Positions 32,101 to 41,458 of a stretch of DNA of 64,000 bases are shown here, one piece after another. The DNA comes from Epinephelus fuscoguttatus (Eukaryota; Chordata; Actinopteri; Perciformes; Serranidae), in assembly GCF_011397635.1 (NCBI RefSeq), contig NC_064766.1, forward strand, positions 42,253,110-42,317,109. Direction: 5' to 3'. The notes beneath the pieces were generated by a model. It was given only the letters and a program-made list of their open reading frames with translations. It searched no databases and was not told where the DNA came from. Position 1 is the first letter of the stretch. The number at the start of each line of letters is the position of its first letter. A program made the translations under genes and the position numbers.

Positions 32101-34612
32101 CAGTCACTTACCTGCACTCTCCTGAATGTCCCGCGTACAGACTGAACCCCTTTGAGGTGAGGACTGACCACAAACATTCTTACTCCTTTTCCACCAACAT
32201 GGAGCTGGTTCTGTTCTGGTTCCTGCTCCTGGTTTTAAACCGTTCAGAGCATTAAGAGTAAAAATAAACCGGTTCAGAACCTGAAGAGTGGGTTCTCAGC
32301 TGGAACCAAACAATGACAGGTTCTTCTTTAACCTCAAGTATAAATGGTGATGACATCAGTGGGCGTGTCATATTTGACAGGTTGGACAGAGAGGACCAAA
32401 GTTTGCAGGTTATCAGTTTGATCTGAATTTTTCCCACTGCTGTTTACCTCTGTTGGCCACGCCCTCTGTTGATGACACGTCCTTAATTACAATAAAACTG
32501 GTTCACTGGATCGCATCAAAGTTCCAAGAGTCCTGAACAGAACCAGTTTAAGAACCAGAGCTGGTTTGGTGGAAACAGGGTTTTATAATGTTCTGTCAAG
32601 AGTGTTCTCAGGTTCCTCTGCTGATCTTTATGTTGAGACTCAGTCCATCAGTGAATGTATCTGCTGACAGGTACTGCCTGACACATCCTCTTCCTCCATT
32701 GTTAGCACAAACACAAACACACGTCCTGCTGACACCAACACCCACCAGAGAACATGTGGATTAATCCACCACTGAAAATAGTCCCCAGAGTCACTGTGTA
32801 CTCCTGTTAGTTTGATACTGTGAGCAGCTGTCGGAGATCTGGGTTTTTTAAGATCTTCAGGGGGAGCCAATGAGCTCAGAGCTGAGAGACAGACAGAAAG
32901 TCAGACAGAAAGTCAGACAGAAAGTCAGACAGGACAGAGGTGGTTCCCACTGCTTTTCCTTGTCCTGCCCTCCTGTGCTGTGATTGGCCAGTACTCATCA
33001 CGTCAACATGTTGAGGGTGGAGATGGTTAGTGTAAGGACAAAGAGATCATGGTAAGGGTGGGACACACCATCCATCCATCTTCATCCATCCATCCATCTT
33101 CATCCTCTTATCTGAGGTCAGGTCTTGGGGGCAGCAGGCTGATCAAAGTCCTCCAGACGTCCCTCTCCTCAGCTCCTTCCTCCAGCTCCTCCTGGAGGAC
33201 CCCGAGGTGTTCCCAGGTCAGATGAGATCTATAATCCCTCCAGTGTGTTCTGGGTCTGCCCCGGGGCCTCCTACCAGCTGGACCAGGAGGATCCTGATCA
33301 GATGTTGAACCACCTCAACATGAAGGAGCAGCGGCTCTACTCCGAGCTCCCTCCAGATGTCTGACTCCTCCCCCTATCTCTAAGGCTGAGCCCAGACACC
33401 CTACAGAGGAAACTCATTTCAGCTGCTTGTATCTGTGACCTCATTCTTTCAGTCACTACCCAGAGCTCATGACCATAGGTGAGGGTTGGGACGCAGATGG
33501 ACCAGTAAATCAAAAGCTTTGCCTTTCAGCTCAGCTCCCTCTGAACCATGACGGTCGGTGAAGCGCTTGTATCACTGCAGAAGCCTTCATTCTCCCCTCA
33601 CAGTGAACAAGACCCTGAGATACCTGACCTCCTTCTCTTGGGGCAGTAACTCTCTCCAAATAAGCCACCGCTCTCCAGCAGAGAACCATGACCTCAGACA
33701 GCATCATCTGAGGCTGTAACATGAAGCCAAAACCTGCAGTTCCTCTAACGTCCGCATCGAAATCAACATGTTTACAGCCTGTCTGGTCTCTGGAGATCAT
33801 TTCTACCTTTTTATACAACTCACCTATTTATACTTTATTAAGACTTAAAGTTACACATCATTAAGGGGGCGGGGCCTCTTTGAGTGACAGGCTGTCTGCT
33901 GACAGTAGATAGATCCACCCCTCCCTCCTCCACAGCTCCACCCTCTCACCCAAATATGGTCACTTCTGGCTCCAAAAAAGAGAGATAACGATGGCAGCAG
34001 CCTAAATGTTGAACGTGAGTCCACAGACCAACGGATGACGTCACAGGAGCTTCGTCCATTATCTATACAGTAAATGGACCTGCACGTGTACAGCGCCTTT
34101 CCAGCCCTCTGACCACTCAAAGCCCTTTTCACACTACATGTCACATTCACACCCATTCACACACTGGTAGCCAAGGCCACCATACAAGGTGCCGACTGCT
34201 TCTCAGTACCCATTCACACGCTCTCACACTCCGATGGAACAGCCATCAGGAGTGATTTGGGGTTTAGTATCTTGCCCAAGGATACTTTCTTCTGATCTTG
34301 CGCTCTACCCTTTGAGCCACAGCCAGCCACAGTCTATGCCTCAGCCCGGGCGGTGCTGACTCTCATCCGGATGGCTTCACACTCGCCCCAGATCATGCTG
34401 GAGGTCAGTGTGATGAAACAGAACCACATCACCTGCCAACAGAAGAGATGTGGTTCCCTTTCTTTGGTGTAAAACCTGTGATGATGTAAACTGAGCCTTC
34501 ATGTGTTGGTGTCATGTCACAGCAGAGTGAGGACTTACAGGTGCTGATGTTCGGGAAAACAGACGACCAGATGAGTCTGACAGAGCAGGCCCAACTCTAC
34601 GTGGAGCCCTGA
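20146..34612 (+). CDS. mybl1: mybl1, Myb-related protein A (A-Myb) transcription factor
   Basis: A-Myb is a nuclear DNA-binding activator of germ-cell genes in vertebrates. Exons with consistent splice phases: 20146-20178 ([11 protein letters not shown]), about 23225-23310, 23535-23606, 23931-24026, 25991-26211, 27484-27676, 27756-27938, 28707-28814, 29076-29192, 29292-29410, 30292-30385, 30533-30622, 31914-32156 and 34523-34612. They encode three Myb repeats: R1 ([19 protein letters not shown]), R2 ([20 protein letters not shown]), and R3 ([19 protein letters not shown] to [13 protein letters not shown]). [10 protein letters not shown] follows, as in A/c-Myb. Later segments match A-Myb landmarks: [27 protein letters not shown] equivalents and the C-terminal [20 protein letters not shown] before the stop. 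The join of exons 2 and 3 is unresolved: exon 2 ends in phase 0 but the CTCAG acceptor at 23224 needs phase 2. A weak AG just before 23203, a missed exon or another start could explain it. The estimated about 550 aa is shorter than human A-Myb. Confidence 0.9.
20179..20820. repeat. Minisatellite of CACCTGTCACACAGGTGACA-type units in mybl1 intron 2
   Basis: The array begins right after the exon donor and repeats ACACACCATTACCTGTCACA and CACCTGTCACACAGGTG for about 640 bp, with irregular unit lengths near 35-37 bp. Each unit contains inverted CACCTG/CAGGTG or ACCTG/CAGGT hexamers (E-boxes). The ORFs over it are artefacts. Confidence 0.85.
20862..21365. mobile_element. Foldback element, inner arms 21128-21185 and 21303-21362
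   Basis: The segment TTAGTTACAACATGATTGAG at about 21159 is repeated as its reverse complement at about 21307. Flanking similarity (GTGAAGAAAATATTTTTTCC versus its inverse) gives arms of about 55 bp. The left part carries GATAGTCTCGCCACCAGACA, a motif of a dispersed fish repeat. It is in mybl1 intron 2. Confidence 0.5.
21787..22122 (-). mobile_element. tRNA-derived SINE, minus orientation
   Basis: On the minus strand the element begins GGGGCGGCAGTAGCTCAGTC (A-box region) and has GTTCGAGTCCCTGTC (B-box). It continues with the conserved body GAGGTGCCCTTGAGCAAGGC and ends in a 3' tail with GGATTAATAAAGGAAATAAA and CTTAAACTTA. This is a full-length SINE of a type frequent in percomorph fish, in mybl1 intron 2. 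Confidence 0.8.
22123..23200. other. mybl1 intron 2, right part
   Basis: I recognise no exon here. The ORFs at 22320-22550 (minus), 22450-22848 and 22635-22895 (plus) overlap on both strands and lack known domains. They lie in a stretch with high CpG that may be another decayed transposon. Confidence 0.4.
24041..25930. repeat. 21-bp minisatellite, about 90 copies, filling mybl1 intron 5
   Basis: Units are variants of GACTCTGGACTTGTTGGAGA with total length 21 bp, arranged in higher-order blocks (for example blocks carrying GACTGTCTCTGAACTTGTAG). The array starts 15 nt after the donor of the R1/R2 exon and ends about 60 nt before the next acceptor, so it is essentially the whole intron. The 21-bp period keeps frames open on both strands (plus: LVGDDSG repeats; minus: SNKSRVI repeats). 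These ORFs should not be called as proteins. Confidence 0.95.
26552..27300. mobile_element. Palindrome-bearing dispersed repeat, uninterrupted copy
   Basis: This copy is the reverse complement of the element at 3945-9060 and of 54237-54700. It contains the complete palindrome at 27085-27215: GGGAAACTGTGCTGATATTC, a short loop with GACGGTGTTCGCCTGGAGC, then the inverse arm. The central loop is inverted relative to the 4-kb copy. It is located in mybl1 intron 6. It serves as the pre-insertion (empty) site for the hAT transposon at 4124-8407. Confidence 0.8.
28112..28862. repeat. Direct repeats of about 35 bp flanking mybl1 exon 28707-28814
   Basis: ATCAGTGTTTCTCTGAAGCT followed by GTGTGT occurs near 28127 and again near 28830, in the same orientation. 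The first copy lies in the upstream intron and the second just after the exon donor. Between them is sequence with TTTTCCAGG/AAGTCCTGGAAAAGTC motifs, reminiscent of hAT-type subterminal repeats. Confidence 0.5.
29411..30291. other. mybl1 intron between the 29292 and 30292 exons
   Basis: I see no exon or named repeat. The part 29895-30150 has a TE-like look (GATTTATGGTCCTGCGTTGA, repeated GTTGCTACGTTGTTGC), typical of decayed fish DNA transposons, but the ends could not be fixed. Confidence 0.35.
30460..30529 (+). repeat. (TG)n-rich microsatellite abutting a mybl1 splice acceptor
   Basis: Alternating TG with CG interruptions runs to within a few nucleotides of the acceptor GGTTCAG at 30526-30532, which precedes the exon 30533-30622. 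The ORFs over it are artefacts. Confidence 0.85.
30850..31765. mobile_element. Foldback DNA element with diverged arms
   Basis: The right arm (31326-31765) reads in the opposite orientation to the left arm (30850-31160). Both contain the AGCCAATCAGCTTGTAG / CTACAAGCTGATTGGCT core and the GCGCTGGTTATT core. The right arm is nearly identical to the solo arm at 1545-2010. It is in a mybl1 intron, with no coding content. Confidence 0.65.
32160..33060. other. mybl1 last long intron, proximal part
   Basis: No coding exon is recognised. There is a short tandem repeat, (CAGACAGAAAGT)3, near 32890-32930. The paralogous-looking phrases around GGTTCTGTTCTGGTTCCTG/CCGGTTCAGAACC are low-complexity and not coding. 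Confidence 0.4.
33062..33665. mobile_element. Dispersed repeat with CATC-rich end (LINE-like 3' fragment?)
   Basis: It starts with (CATCCATC)n and continues through GGTCTTGGGGGCAGCAGGCT, CTCCTGGAGGACCCCGAGGT, GAGCTCATGACCATAGGTGA and AGTAAATCAAAAGCTTTGCC. I recognise these phrases as a very frequent interspersed repeat of fish genomes. The simple-repeat end suggests the 3' end of a non-LTR retroelement in minus orientation, but no reverse-transcriptase motif is visible here. Confidence 0.5.
34066..34330 (-). mobile_element. SINE-like dispersed repeat, minus orientation
   Basis: On the minus strand it runs from GTGGCTCAAAGGGTAGAGCG (A-box-like) through CTTGGGCAAGATACTAAACC and CTTGTATGGTGGCCTTGGCT to AAGGCGCTGTACACGTGCAG and a tail near TCCATTTACTG. 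This is the layout of a common fish SINE family. It lies in the last mybl1 intron. Confidence 0.65.
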
Positions 34613-34740
34613 TCCTCCTCGACCATCAGGACCATCAGCTGGTGAGTCACAGTCATCCTGTGGGTTAATACTCCTCCCTCTGAGGAGAGGACGGCTTTAC
34701 AGTCACAGGAAATACCTCCTTAAAGACATGTTTCACTGCT

Positions 34741-34845
34741 GAGACGACGGTCCTCTGTCCTCCTGTCCCTCTGTCCTCCTGTCCTCCTGTCCCTCTGTCC
34801 CTCTGTCCCTCTGTCCTCCTGTCCCTCTGTCCTTCTGTCATTTGG
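34741..34845. repeat. Tandem CTGTCCTC/CTGTCCCT repeat
   Basis: About 100 bp of CCTCCTGTCCCTCTGT units lie within the 3' transcribed region of mybl1. The minus ORFs over it (RRTEGQRDRGTGG) are repeat artefacts. Confidence 0.8.
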
Positions 34846-35297
34846 ACCCTCACAGTTGATCAGGAAAAAACGTTTAACCTCAGGAAGAGACAATGAGGAC
34901 AGATCTGTCCTCAGGATGGACAGAGGGACAGAGGGACAGTAGCTGTGGTAGAGAACAGATGAACATAATAAATGTACAGTGACGACACGATGAGACAGAG
35001 ACACAGGACAGACAGTGATGACAGCACATACAAGGACATTAATGTTAGTCAGAATATAATGATAATAACAATAACTGTGGTACAATATGTTGTTAGTACA
35101 CACACACACACACACTGATCAGGTGTAACATTGTGACCACTGACAGGTGAAGTGAACATGGATCATTTCATTATAGTACAATGTTCTGCACGGAAACCTT
35201 TGGTCCTGGTATTCCTCTTTATGGACTCCCCCACCTAAACACTGTCATAGACCAGTACCCCCCCTCACTGCAGCAGTGGGAGTACTGGTCTGTAATG

Positions 35298-35298
<1 letters not shown>

Positions 35299-35360
<62 letters not shown>
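35299..35360 (+). repeat. (TG)n microsatellite
   Basis: An uninterrupted run of about 30 TG units lies downstream of the mybl1 stop codon, probably within its 3'UTR or a 3'UTR intron. Confidence 0.95.
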
Positions 35361-35361
<1 letters not shown>

Positions 35362-36309
35362 AGCGTGTCAGGCAGCATCCACATGAATGTCAAGACTCAA
35401 GGTTCCTCTGAAGAACACTGCACTGTGTCAAGATGTCACCTGTGGTTCTGATGTTCTGGCCGATCAGTGTGTGTGCACCACATCACGCTGGACGAGGACT
35501 CCATTATCAGGAAGTGAACTGTTGCTACAGACTGAGGGGCGGCCATGTTGTCTCTTCTGTGTGACTGAACTCTGATTGGTTGGAGACTCATTCCACATGA
35601 TCAATAATCAGTAATCATTTCTCTTTGTGCTGTGACAGAAAAACAAACTGGAATCATCCATTAATGAGTTTCACCTTTTTATTTTAGGCAGGTATCATCC
35701 TCACCCTCATCTTCATCCTCACCCTCACCCTCATCCTCATCCTCCATCCATACTGTTCTCAGCTTCGGAGCGTCTCGTTTCTCTGCTGAGTCGACGTGTC
35801 AATCATGAGTCAGCAGTTTCATCAGCCTCACAGTCTTTATTGATTTATTCAGCAGTTTCATGTTTAATGATTTTATTTGATGTATTTTTCTTCAATTTTA
35901 ACAAAAATATTTTAAAACAAACTTTTTAACTTTTTTCTGTAGTTTTATTGACGATGAATTATTTTATAGATTTTAGATTTTTAAATGAACTTTGATGAAA
36001 CTATATTTACACATTTATTTTATTAATGTATTTATTTCTTGAAATAATCGATAAATCTTTTTTGACACAAAGACACTGGATTTTAAACAAGAACAAACAT
36101 CTGAATTTATTGAATGTTTGCACATGAACTCTGAATATTGATCCTAATTTATTGCTTTATTTATTTTATATTTATTTCATTATATTTTATTTCTATTATT
36201 TATTTATTGTTTGAAATATTCATTTATTTATTTTTTTTTAAAGGTGTGAAAATAAATAAATAAATAAAATAAACACCAGTGAGGACGACTCAGGGTTAAA
36301 ACTGAACAC

Positions 36310-36315
36310 TTTATT
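36310..36315 (-). terminator. vxn: Polyadenylation signal of vxn
   Basis: The minus strand carries AATAAA at 36310-36315. Cleavage would be expected 10-30 nt further, at about 36285-36300, the same interval where mybl1 should end from the other side. The vxn 3'UTR would then be about 1.45 kb (36300-37756). Confidence 0.5.
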
Positions 36316-37756
36316 TAAACAGTTGTGCAGTAAAAACCAGCAACTCAATACGTTTCATTTCCTGTTGAGAATCAATTAATGACCTCATCAGACGTTTCAC
36401 TGCTGCGAGACGCCGTCGACCCTTCACGCAGGGTTTATAACATTCAGCCTGTTCTGATCAGAGAGAACACAGACCGCAGCTTCCTCATGTCGTCAGGTCG
36501 AGTCCTCTGACCTGACGAGTCACGAGTCACTTGGATGTGACCTGACATCAGTCCACTTGACGTGGGCGGTGTTTACCCAGGAACAGCTGCACGCTTTGAA
36601 GCCAGTTTGACAAAATGGCCGAACGGTGGAGTTACAACTTCCTGCTGTCATGATGATGTCATGGCACCGAAAATCTATTCAGTCCAGGAACACCGGGAAC
36701 GTCTGGAAGCGCTGCAACACGACATTATTTTATCATTCAACTTTGCGGAGTGCTAAACAGGAAGTTAGCCACTCGACCGGAGGAATTCTGTGGTCCGGCT
36801 GCTCTTTGGGCCCCATGACGTGGAAGATCCACGAAATTTTACCTCAGGAGGTCGAACTATTTTTGCTGTTTTGGTTTCATGTTGCGGTAAGCCGCAGGCC
36901 TTCAGGAACGCCGCTCAGCCTCACTGCGGCCACTCGCTGTGTTACGGTGAAAAAATCCCTGCAGCCTAAAAATCATTTGCCCCATAACCCTCCGTCATAA
37001 AGAGACGTCTGAACTGTGGGCAGGACGAAGTTTTGATACAGGGAGGGTTTATATTTTATTTCCTCAAGCCGAGAAATTTTTAAAAAAATCTGCAACGTCA
37101 TCACGATGTAAAGTCTAACCTGAGCAGGAACTGGTGGGCGGGGCCAGCAGGAGAGACACTACTGCACATGTTCAGTGGGCCACACACCACAGAGGTAAAC
37201 CTGGAAGCTACAAACGTTTCAGCGCCAGGTGAGCGGTGTCATTGGGATGAACAGAAGCCATGTTGGATCATGTGTCCAGGTGTTTTTATACACCGAGCGA
37301 CAACGATAAGAACGTGGCCCCGCCTCCAATGAGACTTTGCAGATCCCAGGATAGGGAAGGAACGGTCCGGCTTACTCTGCTTCTGATTGGCTCACCCTGA
37401 CATTCTTACTCTGACCAATCCAACCAACAAAGGCAACGCGTGTGAGCCAATCAGAGGGAGAGGGGGGCGGGTTGTTCCTGCACTGTATCCAGGTCTCGTT
37501 ATACATCCGAGCACTTTGTATGTGCGAGAAGAATTTGACAAAAATAGAATTACTGTTGTTTCAAAGGAAACGACCGAGTGGAAGCTGCGAGCCAACTACG
37601 TGAGACTGTCAGTGACTGAAACAGCAGGAGCATGAGAGCGATCCTGTCTGCAGCTTCCTGATCCGTATCAGCCGCCGGTCACTATCAGCTGTTTCCATGA
37701 CGATCTGAATGTGTCCAGGTGTCAGAGAGCTGTGACTCCTCACGTCAGTGTTCAGT
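36316..37756 (-). other. vxn: Probable vxn 3'UTR
   Basis: This runs between the vxn stop (37757) and its polyA signal. The ORFs at 36562-37000 (plus) and 37387-37635 have no known domains. Segments near 36540-36760 and 37200-37350 have the CpG-rich look of decayed DNA transposons, but no ends were found. Confidence 0.4.
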
Positions 37757-40209
37757 TTAGTCCGGCTGGAAGGCGACATTGACGGAGCCGGTGTCCAGGG
37801 GAGGGTGGGGGAGTTGGGGGCAGCTCTTCCTCCTGGACTTAGCCAGGACGCGGTGGAGGAGGCTGGGGGAGCCGCGAGGAGAAGCTGCCGACCCCCCCGC
37901 CGCTGAGGGCCCGTCGAGTCCCAGCGGCCGGCGGATGCTGCTTTTCCTCAGCAGCTTGGGAGTGCTGCGACCACTGCAGGAAGAACACAATAAATCCATT
38001 TGAGCTCGGACGTGATCCACAGACAGGAAGTGAAATCAGCTGATCATACAACTGAAGAATGACGAGTGTGAACATCCCAACAGTCCTCTACAATAATGTA
38101 AAATATAAATAACTTTAAAGTTCAGCGCAGAATTTGTCAGGATGTGTTGAAGAATATTGGAACAGTTAAAACATGACGCAGTGAACAAAGAAAAATCTGC
38201 AAGAAGCAGAAATCTGTTAAAAACAACTTGAAACTGAACCAATAAAAAAAAACCTGTCGTCTTGAACATTAAAGCTTCTGTTTCCAGAACTGTTTTCAGT
38301 GACGTCACACTGATCAAAGAACGCTGTATAATTATTAATGAAACATTTCTCAGCAGTGACGATGATGAGCCGCTCCACTGTTTATTTTAATTCAGCTCAA
38401 ACTCAGCTACGAGTTTGTTTTTTTATTTTGTCAGTTTAACAGTCAAAAGCTGCCAGGAGCCCGAAGTACGAAACAAACGACACAGCGACTGAAAACCGTC
38501 AGTGATAACGACTCCAAACACAAACAGCAGAAGAAGAACTTCCAGTTCTGTTAAAGGGAAATTTCGGTTTATTTCAACCTGTCTCCTATCGTCCTAAATT
38601 TGTTTCAAGTGACTAGTGACATAAAAATAATAGTTAGCATGTTAGCCGTTAGCCTAGATACAGCCGGGGCGCATAGTAGCGTCAGACCTGTTAAAACGTA
38701 AGTGAACGGGCAACCTTCAAGTGCAAAGTTAGTCCACTAAACAAGCTTTTTTTCCACAAAGACCGCCTCATATCGTTAGGATAAATGTCAGAGAACATAT
38801 AGAAAACCACATGTAAACATGTTGTCTTACCTTACCGGTGTGCTGCCATGTTTGTTTACCATCTAGCTCTGCTTTCCAAAGCGCGGCCGAAATATATCTG
38901 GCGAGCTCTAGATGAAGCCCAGCTGGATACTACTCCAGGTGGAGGTGTCTCGTCCTCGGTCACATCCAGACCTTGAAAATAAGGCTGCAACTGGTCCCAT
39001 TCCTTGCAACAGAGGCATTCCTCTTCTGTGGGCACTGGGGCACAGCATTCACAGGTACACCACCAATCTCCAGAGCTACGCAGCCTTGCAGCAGCCATTC
39101 CTCCTCTCTCGTCCTCTACCTGTTGCGCCTCTCTCTCTCCTCGTCCGTTCTTCAATTTCACGAAGCTCTTCGTCAGTGCATTCTGGCTCAAATAAATAAG
39201 GGCGGCCATCAAACTCTGCAAAATCAAATTCCTCCTCCATAAAGTCGACGTCTGGCAAAAAGTCAGCCATTATTCTATAAATCTTTCATAAAATAAATGA
39301 ATGAACTTTTCAGGCTACTGTCCGGTTCTGCCTTCCAGCTGTTGCTGCTTGTTCAGGCACGCTATGAGATCACTGCTTGTTCTCGCCAGATATATTTCGG
39401 CCGCGCTTTGGAAAGCAGAGCTAGATGGTAAACAAACATGGCAGCACACCGGTAAGGTAGGACAACACGTTTACATGTGGTTTTCTATATGTTCTCTGAC
39501 ATTTATCCTAACGATATGAGGCGGTCTTTGTGGAGAAAAAGCTTGTTTAGTGGACTAACTTTGCACTTGAAGGTTGCCCGTTCACTTACGTTTTAACAGG
39601 TCTGACGCTACTATGCGCCCTGGCTGTATCTAGGCTAACGGCTAACATGCTAACTATTATTTTTATGTCACTAGTCGCTTTAAACAATTTTAGGACGATA
39701 GGAGACAGGTTGAAATAAACCGAAATTTCCCTTTAATGTTGTCATGCAGGTGGGCGGAGTTACCTCGTGCAGCCACAGGGGGCGCCTGCTGTCATCACGA
39801 CTGGCACTGACCCCCTCCTCAGCAGTGTGGGCGTGGCTCTGGATGAAACTCCGCCCTGCAGCACAAAGACGGTGTTATATCAGAGCCAATCAGCTGCTGA
39901 GTCAGTGCAGAACCAGTGGACAGATGTTACCTGGAGCGGCTGCACGCAGGCTGCAGGGAAGAAACCCTCGCTTCCATTGGTCAGCCGTCCGAACCACCAG
40001 GTCTCGTCCTCCTTAAACAGAACCAGGATCAGGTCTCCCTGGTTCAGGTCCAGCTCCCTCTGCCAGCAGGAGCGGTGCTGCGTCACTGCCACCACCACCT
40101 GCCAACCACAGTGCACACCTGTTCACCTCTGCCAGCACACTGAGCCCCGCCCACCTGCATCACCTGCATCACCTGCATCACAGGACACTGCTGCTGACTG
40201 GTTCATTAA

Positions 40210-40257
<48 letters not shown>

Positions 40258-41226
40258 AGGTGCACATGTTAACCGTTGATCAGTGTGTCGCCTTTAATCT
40301 GCCTTAAATAGCTGCTGCTCAGCAGGCTGTAAATAACAGAGGTCAGAGGTCACGGTGATGTAACACTAATGAACACACACACGCACACACGCCGGTCCGT
40401 TCAGGTGAATCGACACTGATCAGCTGTGTTGTCAGATGTTTCTGAATCTTTATTTTTCTCTTCCTTCTTCAGAGTGACATCATCCTTATTTATCAACCAA
40501 TCACAGGTGACGAATCATCAGACTCATTTCAGTCAGACTGGACGACTGACAGGGCTCAAGTGCCGTGACCCCTGGAGGACCTGAACCAAAACCACCACTG
40601 AGAGACTCAAAACATAAAATTACACAGAGATTCAAAACCAGCACTAAGACATTCAAAATGAAAACAGACCACAGAAAGAATTTTAAAAATCCTTTAACTT
40701 TAAAAACACCTGAACTCGTCAGTGATTTATTTTTCAAATATTTCACATTCATCTGTAATTTAAGGGAAAAGTCATGAAGCCCTTAAAATCAACTTCATGT
40801 GCTCTTTAAGGGCTTTTTAAATTAAGGACTTTTAAGGTGTTTAGATTTTTTTAATGAAGGATCTCTGGAAACAAACACACTGCTGCAGATGAAGACATTA
40901 CAAAGATGCTAAGGGTTATTTAAGGGAACTTTAAGGGATGGATGTTTCATTGTTTTCAGTCACTTAGTGATAAAAAATAAACAGTGACCTTTGACCTCAC
41001 TTTACCTTCTCTGCCTCCACATGTCTCGTCCTCGTCCGCGACCTGCAGACTGACACACACACACGCACACAGGACAGACACCGGTCACCTCATCAATACG
41101 TCCACAGTGACAGAGTGAGGACTACAGGTGTGTCATCACCTGAGTGAGGATGGACTCACCTTGTGGGGAGAAGACGGTGGTATAAACTTCAAGCTGCTGG
41201 TCGCTCTGTCTGTAGATCTGCTGCAT
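37757..41226 (-). CDS. vxn: vxn, vexin, 195 aa with an SH3 domain (five exons)
   Basis: Minus-strand exons 41160-41226, 41006-41049, 39931-40098, 39764-39855 and 37757-37973 join in phase (67+44+168+92+217 = 588 nt) into 195 codons plus stop. All junctions have GT/AG. The N-terminus MQQIYRQSDQQLEVYTTV and the C-terminal NVAFQPD resemble the ends of human vexin (C8orf46) as I remember them, and the neighbours mybl1 and adhfe1 match the human locus. Residues about 38-93 form an SH3 fold: VVVAV, RELDLNQGDLILVLFKEDE, WWFGRL, GFFPAACV. The ALYDY tyrosines and the usual Asn-Tyr after Pro are replaced, so peptide binding may be atypical. The C-terminal third is basic and Ser/Pro-rich (TPKLLRKSSIRRPLG). 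Vexin promotes neurogenesis in Xenopus; its biochemical role is unknown. If orthology is wrong, this is a small SH3 adaptor of unknown name. Confidence 0.8.
38551..39736 (-). mobile_element. TTAA-bounded foldback transposon carrying a P2X7-like zinc-domain ORF
   Basis: The termini are TTAAAGGGAAATTTCGGTTT and the exact inverse ending CCCTTTAA. The inverted arms span about 38551-38905 and 39385-39736 with only a few differences. The interior, read on the minus strand, encodes the broken ORF described separately. TTAA at the boundaries is the piggyBac-type target, but no transposase is present, so superfamily is uncertain. The element lies in the last vxn intron. Confidence 0.75.
38880..39270 (-). 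pseudogene. P2X7-receptor-like cytoplasmic (zinc-binding) domain ORF, frameshifted
   Basis: The ORF starts at 39270 with MADFLPDVDFMEEEFDFAEF, an acidic N-terminus followed by FDGRPYLFEPECTDEELREI and an Arg/Glu-rich helix. It stops early, but the neighbouring frame carries on with WWCTCECCAPVPTEEECLCC and KEWDQLQPYFQGLDVTEDE. The Cys pattern CxCxCC..CLCC is that of the P2X7 C-terminal domain that also occurs in many fish transposon-linked proteins. One frameshift near 39080-39130 separates the halves. The copy is probably inactive; an intron instead of a frameshift cannot be excluded. Confidence 0.6.
40209..40256 (+). repeat. (TG)n microsatellite in vxn intron
   Basis: An uninterrupted run of TG lies between the SH3 exon and the second exon of vxn. 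Confidence 0.95.
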
Positions 41227-41458
41227 GCTGCTCTCACACACTGACACACACTGAGCTTAAATACCTGCTGCACTAATCCTGATGAGTGTGTGTCTCTGTA
41301 ACACACACACACACACACACACACACTGAGGACATCAGTGGTTCAGGACTTCCTATTGGCTGACAGGATTTAGTGAATTTACTTGTACCCTTCATGTTCG
41401 TGCATCAACCAACAGAATTGTTCTGAATTTTCCAGCGATTGAATTTTACACTGAGACA

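Larger units (their letters stand above)
34613..36290 (+). other. mybl1: mybl1 3' region with polyadenylation signals
   Basis: Downstream of the TGA at 34610-34612 is non-coding, increasingly AT-rich DNA ending in overlapping AATAAA signals at 36251-36274. A donor-like CAGCTG|GTGAGT at 34641 and an acceptor-like TTTTATTTTAGGCAG at 35695 suggest a possible 3'UTR intron. The exact cleavage site is inferred to be about 36285-36295. Confidence 0.5.

Noticed and set aside
34340..34403. Extra mybl1 exon ([19 protein letters not shown]) ending at a GTCAGT donor
   Set aside because: The only upstream AGs give the wrong phase, while exon 31914-32156 joins directly in phase to 34523-34612. Not supported without cDNA.
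20146..34612. Assignment of the Myb gene as mybl2 or c-myb
   Set aside because: The VEKEGYLQ segment after R3, the [14 protein letters not shown]-terminus and the vxn-adhfe1 neighbours fit A-Myb better.
37839..38075. Alternative frame of the last vxn exon ending in PPPPRPG
   Set aside because: It would follow if the SH3 exon were spliced straight to 37973. The extra exon 39764-39855 restores the frame that ends NVAFQPD and resembles vexin, so that frame is preferred.
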